From: Diphasiastrum complanatum
Taxonomy: Eukaryota; Streptophyta; Lycopodiopsida; Lycopodiales; Lycopodiaceae
NCBI GenBank assembly: GCA_029204225.1
Contig: CM055104.1
Span: 20,059,761 to 20,123,760 of the forward strand
Direction of reading: 5' to 3'
Length of the DNA: 64,000 nucleotides
The position numbers and the translations under genes are program-made. Below, one piece after another: positions 57,100-64,000 of the stretch. The notes beneath the pieces were generated by a model. That model searched no databases. It had not been told where the DNA came from and was given only the letters and a program-made list of their open reading frames with translations. How positions within the stretch are numbered: position 1 is the stretch's first letter; each line of letters starts with the position of its first letter.

Positions 57100-58640
57100 T
57101 TGTCATGTGCTAGCTTAGCACATTAGTTAATGATACTTTCGATTATAAGCTTGAGGGCTTTGAAGGGGATTAATAAATCATTTGTAACCCTCCAAGCTAA
57201 TAACTAGGCCGTTATGAGATAACAGTGGTAGGTGAACTTTTAGAGATAGCTAACTTGTGGAGATTCTCTTTAAGTAAACCCACTCTACCATAGATCATCA
57301 TGTTCTAGGCTCATTCACAGTGATGTGAGTTTCTACTCCTTCATTATGAATATGAGTTATGGGACACTTCTCTAGCTATGGCCTCATGTGCCACTTTCCC
57401 ACATGATGTTTTCATTGATGAGATTCCCATGTCCTTTTGGCATTCAATGTTGATCCATTGTGGTTTGCAATGTTGTTACATTGTTTGGTCTTCTCTCTAA
57501 TATCATGTTGGATAGCTTGTCTTTGAATTAGCATAAATAATTTGGCTTGATAATTGCTTAGGCATAGGCATATGACACCAATCATCTATTACCTTAGGTG
57601 GCTTCTTCTTCTACTAACAAAGTTCAAGACCCCCCAACCAGACTTAAAAATTCCTTTAAAATAACTGGAGCAAGCAATATTTAAGAGATGGTATTGACCT
57701 GGTGCTTGCAACAACCCTATAAGAGATCAAATGTGATTTTGTTCCCCTGAATGTTTGAGGCTAAAACCCTGGATTCGGTGAGGATAAGGTCTTGACTTCA
57801 TTTAGCAGAACTTACATCTGTTGGTCTCACAAAAGTGTTCTAATTATTCATTTCGTTAAGTGTTGCACTCAACTATTGGAAAATTTGTTAATAGGTTGAC
57901 AAACATTCCTTCAAGACTTGTCTTAGCCTTGGCCATTATAGATTACGTAAACAAGAAATTGCTTTAATTAGATGACAAATCCCAAAATCCTCAACCAAAA
58001 GTGACATTGTAAATCGACTAATTCCATCTCAGTAAGGCAATTCACTTTACAGTACAATTTTATTATAATCAAAATAACTGACATATTTTGACAAAATCAA
58101 AACCATTTTGATACTTTTTGAAATTTAATTAAATGGGATTTTTGAATTACATTCAATATGGACCAAAACTATGAAAATCGATTTTCATCAACAAATTTTT
58201 TGTCGAAATTGAATTGATCTCAAAACATCCAGCATGCATTTGAATCCACATGTAGTAATGTACAGAAAAATCAGCTTTTTTATGTAGATTGCCTAATTGA
58301 ACTAACTTAACTACTTTAATGACTAAGCAACTCTAACACACAATATCATGTTCTCAAACATGCAAAGAGACTCAAAAATGACTTCTTCACATAGGACATG
58401 CACAATATTGCTTCACTTTTCAACATGCAATTAGAACATTTAATAAAACTGTCAAGTTTTGAACTAAAGATTGCCAAACTTTCGATGATCACAACTTTGG
58501 CTATATTGCACCAAAGTGGAAGTTGTAAAACACAGTACTGAGAGAGAATAAGTTAGCAAGATGCTTGTGATGCCACCCTAGGCCCTAGAGTCCACACATG
58601 CAACCTATTAGGGTGACAATTTATTGTAAGAGAGTGCACT
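57100..58640. other. Sequence without recognisable genes
   Basis: AT-rich; no domain, RNA gene or LTR found. Confidence 0.5.
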
Positions 58641-58649
58641 TTTCGAGGA

Positions 58650-58805
58650 GCTTTTCTCAAAAATCACATCTAAGCTTCACATGCCATCTATTAAGTTCAA
58701 TAAAGAGTACTAGAAACTTCTATTAGATCCATCAATGATCACGAGGCTCAGATCCATCAGAAAATGGATTTGGGTGTATAAGAGCTTGAATCAGAGTTAA
58801 TTTTC
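58650..58805 (+). repeat. Direct repeat B, copy 1
   Basis: AAAATCACATCTAAGCTTCACATGCCATCTATTAAG through GATCCATCAATGATCAC and AAAATGGATT matches 60215-60470 with indels. Possibly two remnants of the same LTR or untranslated region. Confidence 0.7.
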
Positions 58806-59582
58806 ACCTTTATTTTATATTGTATACAGGAAAATATAAAAAAATTATTCATGCCCAAAAATCATCAAAAATATACTATTTTTTGAGGTTTTGGGACTCT
58901 TAACTGTAACAATTGCCTATCAAACTTGTTCACAACCTCTAAAAAGCTTCATTGCACCTCTCAAAGTGTGCATGCAAATATATTGACTCAAACTCTTGAA
59001 AAAGTGAAAAAAAAAAAACCATAAAAAAAACCTTCCATTTTTTTTTACCATTTTTTGACTTTTTTGACATGTTTGGATGGATCAAATACACATGCAAGTG
59101 CAATCAAATCGTAACTACTATAATTCATCCACATACAAGCACCAAAGGCTTTGATTATGCTCAATATCGACTCTTATTGATTGATTCTAATTCAAATCAT
59201 CAAAGTTTTACCAAAATACAATTCTGATTTGATATTGACCATGTAATCAATATGCAATCATTAGAACATGTCATATTGATTAATAAAAGCAAGTATGATA
59301 TTGAAAATCATTTACACAGTAGATTCAATAAAGCTCAAGCTATAGGAAATACTAGTCAAAAAATCAATAAAAAATGTTGAAAATCAATCAATCTACAGTT
59401 ATGGCTATGGAGAAAGTCCACAACACTGAAGCTAAAAACAATCAAGATTTAGAGAAGCCACTTACTTAGAGTTAAATTCCACATCGAGAAAGAAAACAAC
59501 AAGGAGCTATTACCAAAAAGTTAGTAGAGAGACAAACGCGTCTCCACCTTTTGATCGATACAAAACTTGGTCTCATACCACT

Positions 59583-59880
59583 GTAAAGAACACCAAGTGT
59601 AGGTCCTTTAGATCTAGTTGCATGTGTCAAAAGGGGTGCTATGGAGCCAAACCACCCAACCAACTAGAAGTGAAAGTCGAATCCCACATCGAGCCATGGT
59701 CACTAAATGCAAGGGAGATGAGCGGTTTTTGGCAATTGGAAACCAAAATTTGGAATTGGAGGAGGGGGTTCGTATAGGTTTATATAGACTCCTAGAGTCT
59801 AGGAATATTTCTTCTAGGATCCCAATTCTCATCCACTTGCTTTTGATATCCTCTACATGCTTATAAAATTGTCAATTACC
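59583..59880 (-). repeat. LTR-like segment with primer site
   Basis: The minus strand at 59568-59582 reads TACAGTGGTATGAGACC, close to a TGGTATCAGAGCC primer site, so sequence to its right should be a 5' LTR. It holds TTTATATAGA (about 59779-59788) and the TCCCACATCGAG motif common in plant LTRs, repeated as TTCCACATCGAG at 59477-59490. Ends not resolved. Confidence 0.4.
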
Positions 59881-59984
59881 ATGCACTAGCTTCACATGTT
59901 CTAATGGATATGCTAGGGCCCTCACAAGATTATCAATTACATTTTTGGCCTAGTCCGAAATGGCGAGGCATAACTAATAAACTC

Positions 59985-60215
59985 ATATACTAGACCGTTG
60001 AATATCCACAACAAGGATATTTTAAATCCTCTAAACCGGACATGGACATAACAATTACAATCTTGCATATCAACCTCTTGAAGCTTGTTGAAGGCCATAC
60101 AAGCATCTTGAAAATGACAAACCTTGTGATACTCCCCTTGGACAATGAACACCTTATATTGGTCTCTTAAAATATCCTCTTCAAGGAAACCGTTCATGAA
60201 AGCATTAAATACATC
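59985..60215 (-). pseudogene. Ty1-copia reverse transcriptase fragment
   Basis: The minus strand reads DVFNAFMNGFLEEDILRDQY, then KVFIVQGEYHKVCHFQDACM, aligning with copia RT (DVxxAFLNGxLEEDIYMxQP..FxVxGxExxVCxLxKSLYGLKQ). Short and diverged. Confidence 0.7.
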
Positions 60216-60470
60216 AAGGAGATTTTCTAAGAAACCACATCTAAGCTTTACATGCCATCAAATAGAGGTTAAAAGTCATCTATTAAGGTTTATTAAAGAG
60301 TATTAGAAGCTTTTATTAGGTCCATCAATGATCACTAGACTCAGATCCATCAAAAAATGGATTCTAGGAGGTCGCCTAGAAGCAAATGATCTTTGTGTAT
60401 ATTCTCCCTAAGCCTCCAAACACCAAATTGAGTGCATAAGGGCTTGAATTAGAGATAATTTCCATGAATC
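60215..60470 (+). repeat. Direct repeat B, copy 2
   Basis: See 58650-58805. This copy carries extra sequence (AGGTTAAAAGTC; TCTAGGAGGTCGCCTAGAAG). Confidence 0.7.
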
Positions 60471-60779
60471 CATTAATCAGACATTCAATTAGAGCACAAC
60501 TAGTTGACCTTTCTCTTTGATTTTATACAGTATTATTTTAAAAAGATCATACATCTGAATGCACTCAGACTACACACATATTTTCGACTTAATCAAATTG
60601 TTTTCAGTAAACAGAGTCGTGTCTATGTCAAGTTGATTGTTTTAGTTTCTATTTCATTTGGTTTGTTGCATACAAATAATATAATTTGTATGTTGAATTG
60701 TTCTTGTGATGGACAATCAATGTGGATTGTAATGTGTAGCTTTGACTTGCTTGTTCTGTTTCATCTTCTTATTAAAACA

Positions 60780-60985
60780 AGAGTAAATGACATTACATGT
60801 AAAGCTCTCTCACAAGAGAGGGGGGCTCTTTACCATGAGGCTCACATGAATTAAAACTGTATTCCTAGCTAGTATTTCTCGGCTCTCATCTTCATCCTTC
60901 TCTCTTCCTTCTGAGACCTCCTCGGTCTAGGGTGAGAGGTGCTCTTTATAACAACTCAGCTCGGCATCTTGGGGATTCTTTGAAA
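60780..60985. repeat. Direct repeat C, copy 1 (possible LTR, left)
   Basis: GCATTCCTAGCTAGTATTTCTCGGCTCTCATC, GAGACCTCCTCGGTCTAGGG, TGAGAGGTGCTCTT and ATCTTGGGGATTC recur at about 63140-63375 in the same orientation. They flank a minus-strand gypsy gag/protease fragment, so they may be its LTRs. Not confirmed by TG...CA ends. Confidence 0.5.
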
Positions 60986-61059
60986 TCTGCAAACAATCTT
61001 GTTGACACATATAGCCTGCTATACAATCCACTATTGCAAGAGCTTGATTCCAATTGACA

Positions 61060-62330
61060 GTGTCGGTTTGAGAGTCATAATGAACTTCCAGAGTCTTCAC
61101 TTGCCGATCACAAGTATGATCTGTTGTTGATAAATCATCATCTCCTCTTTGGACTACTGGCTAAGTGATTGGATTTACTTTGACCGCATGCTCACAATTC
61201 TCAAAAGTAATTTTGCCGATGTCCCAATTATGAATTACTTGCGCAACTCGTAACCATGGACATCCCAATAAAACTTGATATACATTTGGTGCATCAGGTA
61301 AGTCCATTACTGACAAACTGCACTCCAGCTATTTTGTTAGGTACGTCTTCAACCATTCCTCTCGGACGAGATCAGCTAGCTTAATGGCAAAAGTGATAGG
61401 CTTCAGCTTGGTAAGTCCCCATTTTGCACATAGCTTGGTTGAAATCAAATTAACTCCTGAACCCATCAATCACGGCTACTTCTTTACTAAACTATCTATG
61501 TTGTATTGGCAGGGTGATGATTTTCTGCTCACTTTTCCAGGCTACTCTCACATTGAGTACTTCATTCAATTTTTCAAACCCAGCACAAAAAAGTGGCTTC
61601 TGACGAAGTGGTGATTCCATCTGAGTCAATCTTTTTGCTAATACTTCTTTTGCTTTCGGCACCAGCTTAAGAAATTCTCTCGGTGTAATATCCATCTTAC
61701 TAGACAAAATATTCATAATAATTTTTGTTTGTGGTGCTTCTGGTTCTATCATCTTGAAAGATTCTTCATGATGGTGCAACTATGTATTAACATCTATTAT
61801 TGGATCTGCTTGTGGCATAGATGGAAAAGGGACTTCGGCCGCAGCTTTAGCGGTTTCTAGTGCTTCTTCTTCTTGCACCTGTTTAATCCATTGTCTCATG
61901 TCCTGGTATCTCTTCTTTTCTGCTTTGAGATTCAAATACATGCCTGATGCGATAGGTATATATGTAGTTGGTGTGGATTTAGCAGGTACTGGATCAACTA
62001 GAACTCCTTTCTGTTTCTAAGATCTCTTCTTTTCTGCTTTGAGATTCGGATACATGCCTGATGCGGTAGGTATATATGTAGTTGGTGTAGATTTAGCAGG
62101 TACTGGATCAACTAGAACTCCTTTCTGTTTCTAAGATCTAGTAACATCCATCAAAGGTACAGTTGGTTCATGTTGAACTACTGGTCTTTTCTTGATTGTA
62201 ATCAAGTTCACTGGAGCAGTAACCGGAGGTGGTTTGGGTCTTGCAGGACAATCTTTGTAAGCTCCAGAGGATCTGTTGGTTTTAATTGCTTTCTTTTTGC
62301 TTACTTCTTCTGCCTATCAGCAGAGATGGT
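61060..62330 (-). pseudogene. Ty3-gypsy gag C-terminus and protease, no RT
   Basis: From right to left on the minus strand: SSGAYKDCPARPKPPPVTAP, a basic gag linker with a duplicated 38-codon block; QWIKQVQEEEALETAKAAAE; ITPREFLKLVPKAKEVLAKR; then protease: GSGVNLISTKLCAKW (active-site Asp lost), and NVYQVLLGCPWLRVAQVIHN followed by WDIGKITFE, a gypsy protease end (YxVLLGRPWL). No RT or integrase follows before repeat C, so the copy is internally deleted. Confidence 0.65.
61911..62138. repeat. 114-bp in-frame tandem duplication in gypsy gag
   Basis: TCTTCTTTTCTGCTTTGAGA starts at 61911 and 62025. 114 bp is 38 codons, so the duplication is in frame; the copies differ at about four positions. 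Confidence 0.9.
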
Positions 62331-62339
62331 GGGCTTAGT

Positions 62340-63139
62340 TTACAGTTATTCGTTCTTGTTTAAAGGCCCAGATTAGGTAGAAGGGAATAGATTGACATTG
62401 TAGTATTAATGTCCTGCCTGTCAGAGGACAACTCAGGGTCGTTCTCTCTTGAACGCACTTACATTCTAAACAAAGATGCAAGCCATGAACATTCATTTAT
62501 AGATCAGCATGCAACCCAAATGAACGTTCAATAGATTCTACAGCTACCTACTCTAAAACCAACTGAATCAGAGTCTGCATGCTACTGAACTTGCATAAAT
62601 CCACATAACAAGAAACAAGAAACTAATCTATAGCATTTTAGAAGTCCAAGAATCAAGAAACCAACCAGCCTTTTGATCCTTGGACACCCTAAGAACATCA
62701 AGAACTGGAATGTCAGAGAATATGCAAGATCTATACCACAAATCCAGCCTATTTAGTTTACTTGAATGCTAGTTCCTACGTTATTTCACAAACAAGAAAA
62801 GAAGACTAATCCACTCCAGGAAAGCAGTAAATCTAATCCACTCTAAATCCACAACCACACACAAAGGAGGGGAAGGGCAAGATCATAGGGGCATCACTCA
62901 AGAAAACCATCACGATCAAGGAGCTCAATGGATGCATCTAACTCGTGGAGGCTCTTTTTATTTCAGCATGGAGTTGATACAATTCAACAAAAGCTCCTCT
63001 TCACAAAGAGGGAGTCTCTTGAATAAGCAAGAGAGCTCCTCAGGTGGCATCCTAGTGGAATTTCCACATTTCACAAATTACAAGTGGAATAATGCTCTCC
63101 ACTAGAGGTCACCATAAAAAGGTGGCTCACTCTACTTTC
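62340..63139. other. Sequence without recognisable genes (inside the possible LTR pair)
   Basis: No domain recognised. If repeats C are LTRs, this would be the leader of a minus-strand element; I find no clear primer site. Confidence 0.35.
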
Positions 63140-63375
63140 TCTAAGAGAGGTCTACTTGCATTTATTACATTTGCCTAGAAATACTAGTTTCTACATGGTC
63201 ATTCCATCTTCCAAGATTCACCATGAGGCTTACACAGTTCTTGCTTGTCATTCCTAACTAGCATTTCTCGGCTCTCATACTCGGCTCTCAATCTTCATTC
63301 GTCTCGTCTTCTCGAGACCTCCTTGGTCTAAGGTGAGAGGTGCTCTTGAGTTGCTCTGTCCGAGTATCTTGGGGA
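63140..63375. repeat. Direct repeat C, copy 2 (possible LTR, right)
   Basis: Matches 60780-60985: CCATGAGGCT, ATTCCTAACTAGCATTTCTC, GGCTCTCA, GAGACCTCC(T)TGGTCTA and ATCTTGGGGATTC. Confidence 0.5.
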
Positions 63376-63639
63376 TTCGTCAGAATTAGCCAATAGCTTC
63401 CTGCAACTTGGCGAAGGTTTTCAAATCCAACCATTAGCAAATACAACAAAAGCATGAGAGATGGAGGGAGAAGGATAGAGAGCAAGGACATTCACAAGTC
63501 CATTCCATAAGAGAGCCAATCTGCTTATATTGAAATGAAGATTTGAACATGAGGAGCAACTCGAGTTTGCCCCTATTTATAGTGGAGAGGAGGGCCTTAG
63601 CCTCAAAATCCTATTGGCCCATTTCTACCTCCCTAACTA

Positions 63640-63890
63640 TTCATATTTCAAAAACAGTGGGAACCCATTCAATAATTGGAGGGAACCAATTTGAACTTGA
63701 ATTTGAACCAATTTTGGTGGGAGTCCCAACTTTATTCACTAACTTGACATTTAGGCCTGCGACATTAAAAGTCCCGCAAAAAGGCCTAAAGTCTTTTTAT
63801 TGACTTTCTAATTATCAAATAACTATGTGAAGATTGGGTTGGACTCACACACGCAGGGTGTTAAATCCCTCTCACTTATTAACTAGGGTT
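63640..63890 (+). repeat. Dispersed repeat shared with 22560-22790
   Basis: CTAACTTGACATTTAGGCCT and GGACTCACACACGCAGGGTG, then CTCTCACTTATT, align in order with 22618-22765. Class unknown. Confidence 0.5.
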
Positions 63891-63924
63891 AGGGTTGCCT
63901 CGATATCTGCAAACCCTCCAACAA

Positions 63925-64000
63925 GTAACCACTAGTCCTGGTGTTTAACAGTTCCAAATTTCAACCCTCTCACTGAATTCAACTTTTCTTGATACGAAAG
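63925..64000 (-). repeat. Inverted fragment of the array 2 unit at the window edge
   Basis: AGTAACCACTAGTCCTGGTG through CTTGATACGAAAG is the reverse complement of the array 2 segment around 51830-51915, with about five differences, and runs off the window. The array family therefore continues or recurs to the right in opposite orientation. Confidence 0.85.

Overview
This window reads as nuclear DNA from a land plant with a large, repeat-rich genome. Evidence: plant-type Ty1-copia and Ty3-gypsy polyproteins, primer-binding sites matching plant initiator-Met tRNA (TGGTATCAGAGC), plant GT-AG introns, long (GT)n/(GA)n tracts, and one plant gene of the DUF7054/At4g22758-like type. I cannot name the species; a gymnosperm, fern or other large plant genome fits best. 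Most coding sequence is broken retroelement, and stops are often explicable as C-to-T or G-to-A changes (CAG to TAG, TGG to TGA), as in methylated repeats.

Layout. 1-4124: minus-strand Ty3-gypsy element with LTR, PBS, gag, PR/RT, RNase H and integrase. It seems to sit inside a plus-strand copia element (4125-5820 and 10597-about 11640). That copia is itself interrupted by a gag-only LTR element with three LTRs and two internal regions (5821-10596), bounded by the 5-bp target-site duplication GTGTC. 11641-17398: no recognisable genes. 17399-18249: the two-exon DUF7054-like gene, the only confident host gene. 20009-27801: mosaic of copia and gypsy fragments, including two copies of one LTR in opposite orientation (21456-21928 plus, 24735-25205 minus).

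The unusual part is 27957-36130, a cluster of eroded multi-exon genes unlike LTR elements: a DDE-transposase-like gene (+, 27957-29602); an unknown three-exon gene (-, 29663-31168); a duplicated CACGTG-rich region between divergent starts (31129-32442); a histone H3-like reading frame with an ARTK start and basic C-terminal extension (+, 32446-32988); a four-exon Ulp1/C48-like cysteine protease (+, about 33000-34548), possibly one gene with the H3 part; and an unknown multi-exon gene (-, 34743-36130). The set looks like a degraded large DNA mobile element, or perhaps an endogenised viral-like element, that carried a histone-fold protein and a protease.

36581-41884: tandem array of four about 1.37-kb units, each with a gypsy integrase tail, LTR/PBS and (in three) a cellular-looking exon ending in GTAAGT. 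42111-44111: minus-strand copia with gag fused to RT by deletion. 44681-47056: plus-strand copia (gag to integrase) cut off by a second tandem array (47057-about 54045; six about 1.35-kb units), five of whose units carry a GC-rich 126-bp foldback. 54700-54780: GC-rich possible first exon. 55800-64000: copia and gypsy fragments and dispersed repeats; the last 76 bp are an inverted piece of the second array's unit.
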